Assembly (NCBI GenBank): GCA_039707465.1
Contig: CM077658.1
Coordinates: 18,079,074-18,143,073 of the forward strand
Length of the DNA: 64,000 bases
Source of the DNA: Rhabdophis nuchalis
Lineage: Eukaryota > Chordata > Lepidosauria > Squamata > Natricidae
Reading direction: 5' to 3'
A model generated the notes under the pieces. It saw only the letters and a program-made list of their open reading frames with translations, did no database searches and had not been told where the DNA came from. The first letter of the stretch is position 1, and every line of letters starts with the position of its first letter. Of this stretch, positions 1 through 12,748 are shown in pieces. The translations under genes and the position numbers were made by a program.

Positions 1-270
1 GCTAACATGCTACTAGCCCTCTTTCCTATGTTCACATTCTGCGACTGACCAGGGGGATTGGGTTTAATACAAATAAAATGGTTTTTAAAAGTTCAATCTA
101 AGCCATTCCAGTGGAAACTGAGTATAAGGCCTACGTAACATGCTAACTTATTCTTGACCCCCGTTAAGTGTCTCACAAAAACACAGCCTTTTCTTCAATC
201 CCTTTTCTCCAAATAACTCTTACAGCTAAGAAAGAAGGTTGATCGGAGAGAAGAAGAAGGGAATTATAGA

Positions 271-275
271 TAGAT

Positions 276-310
<35 letters not shown>

Positions 311-379
311 GGATGGATGGATGGATGGATGGATGGATGGATGGATGGATGGATGGATGGATGGATGGATGGATGGATG

Positions 380-417
<38 letters not shown>

Positions 418-448
418 GGTATAGGTATAGGTATAGGTATAGGTATAT
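271..448. repeat. compound (GATA)n-(GATG)n-(GATA)n microsatellite
   Basis: About 40 bp of GATA, then about 70 bp of GATG, then GATA again, ending in a short GGTATA run. Bkm-type GATA tracts are common in snakes. Confidence 0.95.
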
Positions 449-994
449 AGATAATACTAGTAATGATATTTACAGGAAATAAGTGTGGTTAACTGAACAG
501 GTAGTTTTCTCTCTTTTTTCCCTTCTCTTAAGTGGAGAAGATATTTCAGATGTGGGGATTGTTATAAAGTACAATGAGAATTGAAAATATGCCCAATGAG
601 AATAATTAACTGAAGCACTAATGAGAAAGTTAAAAATCAGGGGTGTTTAACGATATATAACTACGTAAAATTAGTATGAGTTTAGCGGGAAACCTGAATC
701 CGGCTCACACTTTGTCCAAAAAATAGGCCTTTTTTTGAGGGGGACACACACACCAAATAATGGAATTTTGAAATATGTATACCACTAAGAAGAGGATGTA
801 TGTAAAATTATAAATATGAAAGATGTTTATTGAAATGTAATTATCAATACCAGCAAATATTAAATGAAGCATGCTCAGATGCTGAAATACGCCATGTAAA
901 TTAATTGGAGAGAGTGGAAAGGAAAGGTAGAGGTAAGGAGAAAGAGAGGAGACAGGAGAGAGGGAAATAGAAGGGAGAAAAAAAGAAGGAGAGA

Positions 995-1535
995 AAGAAT
1001 GAGTGGAAAGAGGAGAGAGAGCAGGAGAGAAGAAGGGGAAGTAGAGAAGAGAGGGATGGCAGAGGGAAGAAAGAAGGTAGGGAGGAGAATAGAAGGGAGA
1101 GGAGAAGAAGGAGAGAAAGAAGGAGAGGAGAGAGGAGAAGGAAGTAGAGAAGAGAGGGATGGCAGAGGGAAGAAAGAAGGTAGGGAGGAGAATAGAAGGG
1201 AGAGGAGAAGAAGGAGAGAAAGAAGGAGAGGAAAGAGGAGAGAGGAGAAGGAAGTAGAGAAGAGAGGGATGGCAGAGGGAAGAAAGAAGGTAGGGAGAAT
1301 AGAAGGGAGGGGAGAAGAAGGAGAGAAAGAAGGAGAGGAAAGAGGAGAGAGGAGAAGGAAGTAGAGAAGAGAGGGATGGCAGAGGGAAGAAAGAAGGTAG
1401 GGAGGAGAATAGAAGGGAGAGGAGAAGAAGGAGAGAAAGAAAGAAACGAAAGAGGAGAGAGGAGAAGGAAGTAGAGAAGAGAGGGATGGCAGAGGGAAGA
1501 AAGGAGATAGAGAGGAGGAGAGAGGGAGAGGAAAA
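995..1535 (+). repeat. purine-rich minisatellite, about 103-110 bp period
   Basis: Five copies of a G/A-only unit. The core GTAGAGAAGAGAGGGATGG recurs at 1041, 1144, 1254, 1361 and 1471. The long minus-strand open frames here are serine/leucine/proline artefacts of the pyrimidine strand. Confidence 0.92.
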
Positions 1536-2604
1536 AGGACTTTGGTGAAATAGGGCATAATATGGTGTATTGAAAGCAGAAGAGCAAATGACAGCTGTTC
1601 TGGGTTGAGGAAATGATATAATAATGGACAATACCCAAAAAATTCTGTTCGGATGTAACGGTGTACTTTTGGTTACATGCATGAAATTAAAATAAAACAG
1701 AAAACTCACAAAAAAGTAACTCTTAAAGCTGCAATCTTCGGGGTTGGGTGAATAGCTCAACCCCCGGGGCAACCTGAGGTCTATCAAAGGCCATTGGCTG
1801 AAGCCGACTCGCAGGGCAGCTCCCAAACGATATTTGCCAGCGGCCCTGCGGAGACAGCCGGAGCTCCAATGGAAACTCTTCTCCTCACGGGGCCGAGAAG
1901 GAACAGATGTCAAATCTCCCTTCCCACCCCCCCTCTCATCTTCTCGTCAAATTAACAATAACTATGACAATGAAATAATTGGGAATTGGTGGGCCAGGGA
2001 GACTTGGATTGGCCTATCTTATAATTAAATCCATGCTGTTCAGGGACCCAGTGCCAGGCTGTGGTGAGACTTTGAGGTTAATAAGAAGATTTTAAAAAAG
2101 AAACACCCCGTCCGTTATTTTTACAGCAAGCCTATGCAGAGATTGGAGAGGGTGGGGGTGGAGGGAGAGAATGTGTGCCCTGCGCTTTCTTGCATGAAAT
2201 ACAAGGCTGGGAACAGCAGGGATTTTGCAGTAGCAGAGCCCCTAATAAGCAAGCAAGCGGGCTTGGAGGATAACTAATCTAAAAAAGATCACGGCTTCGC
2301 GGAGAGATTGAGAAATGCACACAAGGAAAGAACACACATTTATCAGCGGGTAGCCGGAAAGGTGTTTTTATGTCTGCTCTAAGGGAAGGTTCCTAATTCC
2401 ATAGGAAGCTGGATCCCTTGCCCAACACTATATTTCCTACCCCACCTCTTGAAATTCAACTCCACCGTTCTCTACGCCATGCTGCTCTGTGCTTGAAGCA
2501 AGGTCTATCGACTGATGGAGGCTGATGGGATCTGAAGCTGCTCCAAGCAAGATCTTACACTGTCCCAGAGTTTCCAAGGGCCTTGCAACTTATGAGCTTC
2601 TCAG

Positions 2605-2750
2605 CAATAGCATTTAGACTTATATACCGCTTCACACTGCTTTTACAGACCTCTCTAAGTGGTTTAGAGAGTCAGCCTATTGCCCCAAGCTGGGTCCTCA
2701 TTTTACCCACCTCGGAAGGATGGAAGGCTGAGTCAACCTTGAGCACCAAC
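2605..2750 (-). repeat. tRNA-derived SINE fragment, truncated at a (GGAA)n tract
   Basis: Reverse copy of the dispersed family whose forward head reads like GGTGGCGCAGTGGT with B box GTTCGAATC. It carries the body motif CCTCGGAAGGATGGAAGGCT. Confidence 0.85.
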
Positions 2751-2931
2751 AAGGAAGGAAGGAAGGAAGGAAGGAAGGAAGGAAGGAGGGAGGGAGGGAG
2801 GGAGGGAGGGAAGGAAGGAAGGAAGGAAGGAAGGAGGGAGGGAGGGAGGGAGGGAGGGAAGGAAGGAAGGAAGGAAGGAAGGAAGGAAGGAAGGAAGGAA
2901 GGAAGGAAGGAAGGAAGGAAGGAAGGAAGGA
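2747..2931. repeat. (GGAA)n/(GGGA)n microsatellite, about 185 bp
   Basis: GGAA blocks interrupted by two GGGA blocks. It directly adjoins the SINE at 2605. Confidence 0.97.
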
Positions 2932-3627
2932 CTAACCAGTAATAGCACTTAAACTTATATAAAGGAAATGGGGATTTTGCAGTCTCCTTCCCCTGCCCTG
3001 CCCACAGAACCGGTAGTCAAAAAAAATTGAATCCCACCACCGCTTCATATTGTATAAAAAAAACCTATGATTAGGATGCATATAAAAACTAAAAGGATGC
3101 ACCCCCCCCCCTCTGTCGCCTACTTTTCTAAAATCGTGATTTCTAACCAATAAAATGGTTGTACATTTTTCTCGGAACATGAGCAAAAAGAAAAAACAGA
3201 AACCGAGCCATTTCTCTGCCGGCAGCCACATGGGATGGATCATTTTTAAACTGTCTTTGGGGGGAACATTCTTACTGCTTCTCTTCCACAAAGGAGAAAA
3301 TAGATGTCTCCTGTAACTGGCTTGTTGGTTTAATGCATCCCTGCCTTTTTTCCTCCCTGCTTGGCCTCTCCTTCGACTTCCCCGGGATGTGTTGCAGACT
3401 TTATGGCTGTCAGAATCATTTTTGAAATGAAGATCATTGAAAACCAGAGAGGTGGCTGTCATCATCGCCTTTCCTTCCCTCCGGTCATGGAGCAACTCTG
3501 TAGAGAAGAATTAACTTCAAAAAAGGAGCCAGCGTTGAAGTCGTCCTCAGAAATTTTCTTCTCCCCTTGGCGGAGTTCCTATTCCCTTACAAATCCATTT
3601 TCTGTTCACTGGGCAGCTCGTGGGTCC

Positions 3628-4235
3628 ACATTTTACTGACCTCGGAAGGATGGAAGGCTGAGTCAACCTTGAGCCCCTCAGGATTAAACTGCTGGCAGTG
3701 GGCAGAATCAGCCTGCAATACTGCATTCTAACCATTGTACTACGAAGGAAGGAAGGAAGGAAGGAAGGAAGGAAGGAAGGAAGGAAGGAAGGAGGGAAGG
3801 AAGGAGAGGAGGAGGAAGGAAGGAATAGCAATAGCAATAGCACTTATATACTGCTTCACAGTGCTTTATAGCCCTCTCTAAGCAGTTTACAGAATCAACC
3901 TTATTGCCCCCAACAATCTGGGTCCTCATTTTACCAACCTCGGAAGGATGGAAGGCTGAGTCAACCTTGAGTCAATCAGGATCAAACTCCTGGCAGTGAG
4001 CAGAGTTAGCCTACAATAGCAATAGCACTTAGACTTATATACCACTTCACAGTGCTTTACAGCTCCCTCTAAGCGGTTTACAAGAACCCAGATTCCCCAA
4101 GAATCTGGGTCCTCATTTTACCCACCTCGGAAGGATGGAAGGCTGAGTCCACCTTGAGTTGGTCAGGATCGAACTGCTGTCAGTGGGCAGAGTCAGCCTG
4201 AATACTGCATTCTAACCACTGTACCACTTTGGCTC
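3628..4235 (-). repeat. three tandem SINE copies with an internal (GGAA)n tract
   Basis: Reverse copies of the same SINE family at 3628-3743, 3825-4013 and 4014-4235. A (GGAA)n tract at 3744-3822 sits between the head of the first and the AATAGC tail of the second. Confidence 0.88.
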
Positions 4236-5032
4236 ACCCGCATTTGGATGAAAAAGAACAGAGAGTCGTGCAATTAAAGCAAATGAAATTTTCAAAAAAA
4301 CATTTTCCTTCCAAACTAGCCCTGCTTAGAACTGGGAGGTGATCCTATCCACTTTGTAGTTTTCAGCACCCCCTTCCAAAATTGCTAAACCAGCTTTTTG
4401 TCTACCCAACGCCCGTCTTCTTGGCCACAGAGGAAGCAAAATCACCAGACGTTTTCAGATCAGGACACATGGTGAAGAGCAAGGGGACTGTAGCAAGAAA
4501 AGAGAAAGCCGTCTGCTCACCAAATTCAATGGAGCTCCAAACTGAAAGTGCGTTTTTTATTCCCATCATGAAATAAGCATTGATTTTTTTCCCACCCCTT
4601 TTCTCTTATTGCCTCTGGACATTTTGGGCCTCTCTGTACTTAGAAGAACAGACAACATTAATAGAATCTTGCAAGTCTGAAAGGACAAATCTTTTCCCCC
4701 TCCTCTTTTTACAGCCCGAAAAGTTAAGGTTGACCTTTTGAAAGTTTCTTTCTTTTCCCATTGTGCAGTTGAGGGCTCCCCCTCCTTTTATCTGATTGTT
4801 CCCTAGACAGTTTACCTGATCTCTCAAGGACACCCCTACATGCCATTGCAGTGTCCTACCCACTTCTGATCCTGCGCGAAATAAATAAGCCCCAATCTCC
4901 CTTGGATAACGTAATACATTGGTGCTCAAAAGTTGTTGCAAAAAAATCAAAGGCGACCCCCCCCCTCCCAAAAAAAAACTTTTATCCAGAAAAGCAATAC
5001 ATTCAGAGGCACTCCCCCCCACCCCCAAAGTA

Positions 5033-5689
5033 CAGGTAGTCCTAAATTTACAACAGCTCATTTAGTGACTGTTCAAAGTTACCCCGGAACTAAAAGAAAA
5101 ATGACCTAGGACAGTTTTTCACATGTTCGACTGCAACATCCCCATCCCGGCTGGCGACTCCCAGGGGAAGAGCGTGGAATGACCTGCCCCCCCCCCCGAC
5201 CTTCGTACAATTACTCTTAGTGCCTCTTTCGTCGGGCACTAAAAACACACTTTTTTCATCTGGCTGGCCTGGCATAGTTCCTTCTCACTGTTGATTTTAG
5301 TTGGGGTTCTTAACTATGGATTTTAGCACGGGATGCAAATTTGATTTAATTCAATTTTAAATTGTATATGCTTGTATTTATTATCTGTTTTTATTACTCC
5401 TGTGCACCGCCCTGAGTCCCATCTAGGGAGAGAGGGCGGTATAGAAATACAATAAATATAAATATATGGTCACGTGATCGAAATTGGCAACTGACTCATA
5501 TTTATGACCACTGCGGCATCCTGGGGTGATGTGATCGCCTTTTGCGACCTTTTGACAATGGGGGAACTGGATTCACTTAACAACTGTGGCAAGAAAGGTG
5601 GTAAAACGGGGCAAGATTTCCTTAACAAATGTCACACTTAGCAACAGAAATTACAGGCTCAATTGTGATCATAAGTCAAGGACTACCTG
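5033..5689. mobile_element. Tigger-like TIR element with an L2-like LINE inserted
   Basis: The ends read CAGGTAGTCC and GGACTACCTG, inverted repeats like those of TcMar-Tigger elements. The body repeats phrases such as TCACTTAACAACTGTGGCAAG. The segment about 5110-5465 is an inserted L2-type 3' end with tail CACCGCCCTGAGTCCC and an AATAAATA run. Confidence 0.75.
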
Positions 5690-6734
5690 TGCTGGGGGGG
5701 TGTCTTTCTTGCCCCATTTTCTTTCTCCTAACCACCCCTTGCTTTAATGGCCTGGAAGCCTTCTGCATTTATGCCTCTGGATATCTGGACTTCACCATCA
5801 CTCCATAAAGTATTTCGGATTCCACTGGCAAATCATTTATTATGGGTGACCTTATTTCTCCGAGGTTCCATCTCTGACTTAATCAGCAGAAGAAAATTCA
5901 TTTGCATCCTGTTCATTTCTTCGTTATGTTTCAGTTCATATTCCCCCACCCACCCACCTCTCTGTGATCTGTAGCCTTGACCCTTTTATTCTGCTGGATT
6001 CCTATATTATCTTTCTGTTTGGAGCCAAGAGGTAACCAGTTATTTAGAATTCCATTTGATGGGGAATTTACATGCGGAGTAGCAGGAGGACCGCAACTCT
6101 TGATCCGGGCTTAATTGACATGCAGATCCGCCCACATTTCATCAGAACTGAGTTAAACGCCAAGATGTATCATTGGGGGGGGGGGTGTTGGATCCCCACC
6201 CCGCCCTCGTCTGCTTTGCCCTGAAGACAATGCAGTCAAGAAGACATGATAGGAAGAGGAACGAATATGTAGGATCACATTCCCCACGTCCTTGGGTTGT
6301 TGGAACAGAAGATGAGAAACAAAAGAATGATTGCTCTCAGAATTCTATGGATCAGTGCACCTCTCTGCAATTTTTCAATCGATGGAGTTGCTTCCAAAGA
6401 GTTTGGAAACTGCTATGAGGAAGAGGAGGGGGGGGGGAGAGGAAAAACATCAGTTGTGCCTTTGCAAATGACAAGGTTTACAGGAATGAGATTACCCTCT
6501 CTACACAAACCGAGTCAGAAATCAAAATTACATATTGTTATTAAGTTGTCCTAGATCTTGCAGCTCAGAAGGCGGACAAGAAGAGCGAATGGAAACAATT
6601 GTCAATTGCTTCTAATATTTGATGCGCTGCACGGTCTGAAGGTTGAATCATGAATCCCTTTCTTTCTTCTAATCACTGTAATTCAATATCAGTGCATATT
6701 GAAGTTCTCGATTCTGTCTTCTATTGCTAGAGGC

Positions 6735-6872
6735 AGTGCTAAACTTACCATCACAACTGGTGATAAAATTTGGTTGCTAAGTGAGGCATTTGTTAAATGG
6801 GTTTTGCCTCATTTTCATGACCTTTCTAGCCAGCATTGTTAAGTGAACCACTGCAGTTGTTAAATAAGGAAC
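6735..6872. mobile_element. Tigger-like TIR element, fragment
   Basis: Body motifs (TTGCTAAGTGAGGCA, TTAAGTGAACCACTGCAGTT) shared with copies at 33105 and 50203. Ends are lost. Confidence 0.7.
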
Positions 6873-7185
6873 ACAGTTGTGCTACTACAGTTCCTGCCCC
6901 TCCTTCTCTTCCTCCTTTCCTTCTCCTTTCTCCTCCTCCTTTTCCTTTCTCCTTTCCATTCCTCTTTCTCTACCTTTTCCTAAAAATCAAGCTTTTTGCA
7001 TCCAGAAGAGGAAAACCCCTGACCCCACGGTCAGGAAAATGGGTGCTTTGGAGGCCAAATTTTTTGGAGCCCACATTGAAAAACCCTTGAGGGGACTTGA
7101 TTCGGGGTGGAATTTTATGCTTAAAAATGGTATTTCTTGTTGTTTTTCAAAATCAAGCTTTTGGCACCCAGAGAAGGAAAATGGG

Positions 7186-7278
7186 TGCTTTGGCTCTTCA
7201 GCTTTGAAACGGAGATGAGCACCACCCCCTAGAGACGGGAACGACTAGGACATATGTGCGAAGGGAACCTTTACCTTA
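7186..7278 (+). repeat. Sauria-type SINE, 3' fragment
   Basis: Only the 3' half is present, from GGCTCTTCAGCTTTGAAACG to the ACCTTTACCTTA tail. Confidence 0.8.
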
Positions 7279-7754
7279 TTCACGGCTACCTTACTCACCT
7301 GCAGGCAGGGCCCCAATTCCTCATCCCTCAGTGTGAGCTCCATTTCGCAGAGACACTCACGGTGGCCCTGCTTTCCATGGGAACTGCTGCCCAACTCTTT
7401 GAATATATCTTCATTTCTAGTCAGGATCTGAGCAAAATATGGATTTTCTTTTCTTTTTCCCCCCTTTCCTGCCCTGAATCCCTGAAGTTAGTGATTTAGA
7501 AGCTGGTGTAGATTTGCACTGAGAATCAAAACGCAAGAAGCCACTTTGAAATACAGGTTGCATTTGGAGAAGACAGCAGGGGAAGATAAAAAAAGTGCAG
7601 CCGGTTTTTCCAAGAAGACAGCATGCATTCAGCAAAACAATCCCAACTGCAACCCCAAACGCAGATAAGAACTCTTGACAGAGAATTTAATTGTCCTGTA
7701 ACTTTTTACGGACACCGTTTCTTTACAAAACTTTCTCTCCCCTTTTCACAACTT

Positions 7755-7905
7755 ACAGGATGTTCTTGACTTACAATTCCAGTTTGGGGACCAGAATTTC
7801 CGTTGTTAAGGATCCTCAGTTTGATGACCGATTGGCTCGGTGGTTGTTCAACAAATCAATGTAGTTAAGTGATCCACATGGTCATTAAGCAAATCTGCTT
7901 CTCCC
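7755..7905. mobile_element. Tigger-like TIR element, fragment
   Basis: Begins TTGACTTACAATTCCAGTTT and continues with the family's TAAGTGATCCACATGGTCA-type body. Confidence 0.6.
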
Positions 7906-7920
7906 ATTGATTTTCAATCC

Positions 7921-8250
7921 ATCAGAATAAGAGTTGAAAGGGATCTTGTAGGTCTTCTAGTCCAACCCACCCCTCAAGCAGGAGACCCCATACCATTTCA
8001 GACAAAAGGCTGTCCAGTATCTTTTTTAAAACCTCCAGTGAATGGAGCACTCACAACATCTGAAGGAAACTTCCGTTCCACTGATTAAATGTTCCTGAAT
8101 CCATTTGGCTTGAATAATAGAATAACAGAGTTGGAAGGGACCTTGGAGGTCTTCTAGTCCAACCCACCGCTCAAGCAGGAGACCCTGTACCATTTCAGAC
8201 ATGGGGCTGTCCAGGCTCTTCTTTAAACCCTCCAGTGAATGGAGCATTTC
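7921..8250 (+). mobile_element. two CR1-like LINE 3' ends in tandem
   Basis: Copies at 7921-8040 and 8107-8250, each with AGAGTTGAAAGGGA or GGAAGGGACCTTGGAGG, CTAGTCCAACCCACC and CAGACA--GGCTGTCCAG. This resembles the avian/reptile CR1 3' region. Confidence 0.8.
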
Positions 8251-9185
8251 CTCTATTTCTATTGTTATTGCATCATTCTACCACCTTCTTCTCAACTTCC
8301 GACATCCATCTTGCTGAAATGTCCTAGTTTCTTGTTCAGGTATAAACTGACCGTGGCCGACACCGATTGTAGAGACATATTGCTGTGCTCAGATGCTTTT
8401 CATGTCCCCCACCCCAAATAAGCCAATCATCCTTATTTGCACTCCTAACCCTGGCGTCCTCTATGTTATTTCTCCATTGATTATCCTTTATCCTCACTTG
8501 ACTTTTTCAGCTGCAGAAATGGCTGTCGTTTATCACTGCCATCACACAGCAGCCATTAACTACCTTGCCCTCTTGGGTCAATGTCAGCTGGGCATCCGAC
8601 AGCTAGCCTGCTGTTTTGGGGGTTCTCCGGGAGCCTCCCTTGGTGCCCTCACCTTGTTCGCGGGTTCCTCGTATTCTTCCCCGGTTGAGTAGCTGGCTGT
8701 CACGCTTGGCGTGAGTTCCCTGCCATGGAAGGCTGTTGCTTCGCTTGCTCAGTCATTGAAAAATGAGCCCGAACATATGCCTGTTGCAATATCGCAGAGG
8801 TGTCTCGATGCCACAAATAATTCACATAGGTTCTGAAGGCTTGTTCCCGTACGCTTGGGGCACTTCCCTAATGGGATTTTACGCCTTTCGCTTAAGGGAG
8901 GTTCAAAGGAAAGAGGTTGTGTTTGTTTAAGCTGATTTATTACCCATTATAGCTGCAATGGATTAATCAATAGACTGATTAACCTAACGAGTAAATGATT
9001 GTGGATGGGCTGTTTGGGGAAAGAGGAAAAGAGGAGAAGTAGGAGGTTTATTTGCTGGTGTATTTGTTTTGTCCCACTTCGGGGTCACAATCTACAGTGA
9101 GGGTCAAATGAATGATTTACATTGGGGAGGGGGGAAAGTCATGCCAGAGAGAAGGGGGAGTTTTCTATCAATGTAGATAGGTCTG

Positions 9186-9535
9186 ATAGGATGGCTCAGT
9201 GGCTAAGATGCTGAACCTGTCAATCAGGAAGGTCGGCAGTTTGGCGGTTCGAATCTCTAGTCTTGCGTAACAGAGTGAGCTCCTGTTACTTGTCCCAGCT
9301 TCTGCCAACCTAGCAGTTCAAAAGCATGTCAAAAATGCAAGTAGAAAAATAGGGACCACCTTTGGTGGGAAGGTCACAGCGTTCCGTGCACCTTCAGTGT
9401 TGAGTTATGCTGGCCACATGACCACGGATATGTCTTCGGACAGCGCTGGCTCTTCGGCTTTGAAACGGAGATGAGCACCGCCCCCTAGAGTTGGGAACAA
9501 CTAGCAAATATGTGCAAGGGGAACCTTTACCTCTA
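9186..9535 (+). repeat. Sauria-type SINE, near full length
   Basis: tRNA-like head with A box (GGCTCAGTGGCTAAG) and B box (GGTTCGAATC), central GGTGGGAAGGT segment, and 3' end GGGGAACCTTTACCT. Confidence 0.9.
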
Positions 9536-9942
9536 GGCATGGTCCCCAAGCCCTCTGATTTGGCAAATAGAGTGGAGAGCAGAGCAAAGAGGCTCAATGA
9601 GGCTCTTTGCCAAGCAAGAGACAAACACCCTTCGTTGAAAATAACTGGCCTGATTTAAGAGGCAGCTCTGACCCATATTTCTTGATTAAATGTCTGATTT
9701 CCTATTCTGGCAGGACAGTCCTATGAATCTTGCTCACAAAACTCTGACCTTGGACTGCTTGACAAACTTGGCTTGGCTTTTGGAACTTTGGACTGGATTT
9801 TGACTATTCTTCTGTGTGTTCCTGTTGAAAGCGGAACCACCCAGGCAAGCTTTCTTTCCAAGAGGTTTTGCTGATTTACATTCCTCCCCTTCTCTGCTGT
9901 TCTGTCCTCAGCCTCGAATAAATTGCTATTCTCAGCGAGTTG

Positions 9943-9991
<49 letters not shown>
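9943..9991. repeat. (TG)n microsatellite
   Basis: About 24 uninterrupted TG units. Confidence 0.97.
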
Positions 9992-9993
<2 letters not shown>

Positions 9994-11070
9994 GATTTGA
10001 AGCCTGAAACAGAACAATATCAGTTCTCTTTTCCCAAGACATTTTCCCAGCTGCAACATCTTCATCTTTGGGGTAGCCATGTTAGAAGATTAGTTCTCAG
10101 GGGGCTTTGGAAGAAAGATTTGAGAGCGTCAGGGAAAATCTGTGTGAGAACATAGAGCCTTACTGAATTAAGGGAAAGAACTCTCTAACATAATGTGGAC
10201 CTGTAGAGTGGAGAGGCTCATAGCCAGGATTTGAGAATGATCTCTCCTCTCCCCAGTATTCGCTCCTAAAAACTCATGTTAGGCATGCTTGCGTACCAGA
10301 ATATGAAATCAAGCAGCTGTGTTGTGTTTATTTGAACCTAGATTGATTTCACTTGAGTAGCGACTTGATAATCTTCTTTTAAGGAGAGATTGCAATTACT
10401 TCTAGGAGTTATAATTGTGGCAGCATTTAATCTCCGCATTTGGAAATCTAAGCATCTGTGACTTTGGAGATATAGGTAGGGGAGACGGGGAACGCTGTGC
10501 CTTTCTGAGCACATGAAATGGTGGTTGATGATTGAAAGGAGGGAGACAGATCCGAAAGGCCAACGGCATTGTAAGGAATGGAGTATCTTGGAAAGGGGCA
10601 AGATCCTGAACACTCCCTCCTGCAACAATTCGTCAAATCAAAATGGCCAATGCTTTAGCTCAACAGTCCCCAACCTTTTCAGCTTGGGGGCCCGGCGTGT
10701 GTGTGTGTGTGTGTGTGTGGCTGACGTGTGCGTGAATCCACATAGTTCCACTTGCACAAGTGGTGGATGTGCACACAGCGGCATTTGCACAAACTCACAG
10801 AAATGAAGCTTCACACGTGATTGGGAGTATCCGCCTCTCATTTAAGGGGAGCTGGAGTGGAGCTGCATGCACACACACACACTCGCCTGCCACTTGAATG
10901 GACTGGTTCTGAACAAGCTGCGGCCCAGGAGTGGCCCATGGCATAGAGTGTTGGGGACCCCTGCTTTAACTAGTGAGCTAGCATTCCTACACAGCTTCTT
11001 TCATCATCATCATCATCACCATCTCCTTTTAACAACTCCATAATCCTTTGTGGGGTGGACTCTGGACAAT

Positions 11071-11308
11071 TGAGTAGCGATAGCCCTTAGGCTTATATAC
11101 CACGTTCCAGTGCTTTACAGCCCTCTCTAAGCAGTTTACAGAGTCAGCCTCTTGCCCCCAACAATCTGGGTCCTCGTTTTACCTCGGAAGGATGGAAGTC
11201 TGATTCAACCATGAGCCCGGGGAGATTCGATCTGCCGAACTGCTGGCAGCCGTTGATCAGCAGAAGCAGCCTGCAGCAGTGCACTCTTACCACTGCGCCA
11301 CCATGGCT
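11071..11308 (-). repeat. tRNA-derived SINE, near full length
   Basis: Reverse copy ending at the head CACTGCGCCACCATGG, with reversed B box GATTCGATC. Confidence 0.88.
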
Positions 11309-12569
11309 CCATGGAATGGAGAAAGCAGTGTGTTTTTTAATGGCCAGGTGCCTTTCCTGTCACCAATGCGGAGTTTTGTTCAGCAGATATATTCTCACAG
11401 TGCCCAGAGAGAGAGAGAGAAATATCTGCCTCTACCTAGGATCGAACTCACAAGCTCCTGACTGTGAGGCGAGAGCTCCCCCTCTACACAGTTCCCTTCA
11501 GCCAGGAACATTCTACTAGATCAGTTCTCCTGCAGGAAACCCACGATGCTCTCTTTGGATAATCCCTGCACTGCAGATGAGTCATGCCAGTTGCTACCTA
11601 TTTAGCAGAAGGGGGAGGAGAGGGTTCGTTTGTTCTCTTCCGCACCTGATCCTAAAGACGGCCCATGTAATTGGAGCTCCCGTTCGGCAATGGTGTTCCC
11701 ACTCCAGCGTCCATTAGGAACATTTTAGGTTCTCACTACGGTGCGATTGTTAGTTATTCAAAGGCAGCCCTGGGACGCTGCTACCTTTAATGCTAAGAAG
11801 AAACAAAAGGGGCTTGCCATAATAGCAATGGCTGTAGTAGTACTCTACAGCTCTCGGTGAAATCTAAAGCCGGATACGAATGCAGGAATATGATTTGTAC
11901 ACAATGAAACAGCAGTCAGTTTAGCAATCTGGGGGCAGTAAAAAACCATGGGAACAAGCAAATATTAATTAAACGGCTATATTTATCCTTCCCAACAGGA
12001 CTGTTTGTTATTCCGTAGGAATAGCTGGAAGATAAATCAGCGTGACCACCAGGGAGGGTTTTTTTGCCAGGTTAACCGAATTCCTTTTAAAAGCTAACAA
12101 TCAAGGTTACAACTCTTTCCTTCCCCTCGTACACAACAAAAGGATCGTTTCCTTAAACCCAGCCTTAAATCCCCTGTAATTTGGGGGAACTGAAAGGACA
12201 CGGGGAGTCCTTTTGTGATCCCCGAACCAGAAGGGAGAGGATGGAGCCTTTTCAGACAAACCCATTTTTACGAAAAAGCGTGATGTTTTCACAACTCGCA
12301 GGAGGCTTCATCGGGCGCAATGGAGTGGCTAGATTGATGCAGGGTTTAAATTGGGATCAAGGAGCGGGGGGGGGGGAGGAGAGGAAAGGAATCTGCGTAG
12401 CTGCCTGGTCTTCTGTCTGCCCTTCCCTCATCCCAATTTAATTTCTACAACCCAGACAGACCACAGTGGCATCTTTTGCAAAAATGGGCATGCCCTGCCT
12501 GGAGGTGGATATTTCCATCCGTCGAGATGTTGAAAACAGAGGCATGGAAAGGAACAAGCTAGGAAAACA

Positions 12570-12580
12570 AGAAAGAAGGA

Positions 12581-12636
<56 letters not shown>

Positions 12637-12748
12637 GAGGAAGGGAGGGAGACAGAAGGAAGGAAAAGAAAGAAAGAGAGCGGGAGAAGGAAGGAAAGAA
12701 GGAAGGAAGGAAGGAAGGAAGGAAGGAAGGAAGGAAGGAAGGAAGGAA
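12570..12748. repeat. (GAAA)n then (GGAA)n microsatellite
   Basis: Two purine tetranucleotide blocks separated by a degenerate purine stretch. Confidence 0.96.

Noticed and set aside
271..448. GATA repeats as a sign of sex-chromosome origin
   Set aside because: GATA tracts are common genome-wide in snakes, and the ABCC12-LONP2 block gives no sex linkage by itself.
705..1913. 402-codon minus-strand open frame, the longest in the window
   Set aside because: Its Ser/Leu/Pro/Phe composition comes from the complement of the purine minisatellite; there is no domain, and shifted frames are equally open.
2420..2470. Minus-strand VEF as the missing last ABCC exon
   Set aside because: No pyrimidine tract or acceptor, and a stop follows after a few codons.
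4380..4560. Minus-strand IEF-containing frame as the missing last ABCC exon
   Set aside because: The acceptor would give the wrong phase, and nothing after IEF resembles the family C-terminus.
8500..8780. Minus-strand coding-like stretch (YVRAHFSMTEQAKQQPSM)
   Set aside because: Interrupted by stops and without neighbours; may be old retroelement coding sequence but cannot be assigned.
9187..9260. tRNA genes suggested by A and B boxes here and at the other SINE heads
   Set aside because: No cloverleaf with paired acceptor stem; all continue into SINE bodies.
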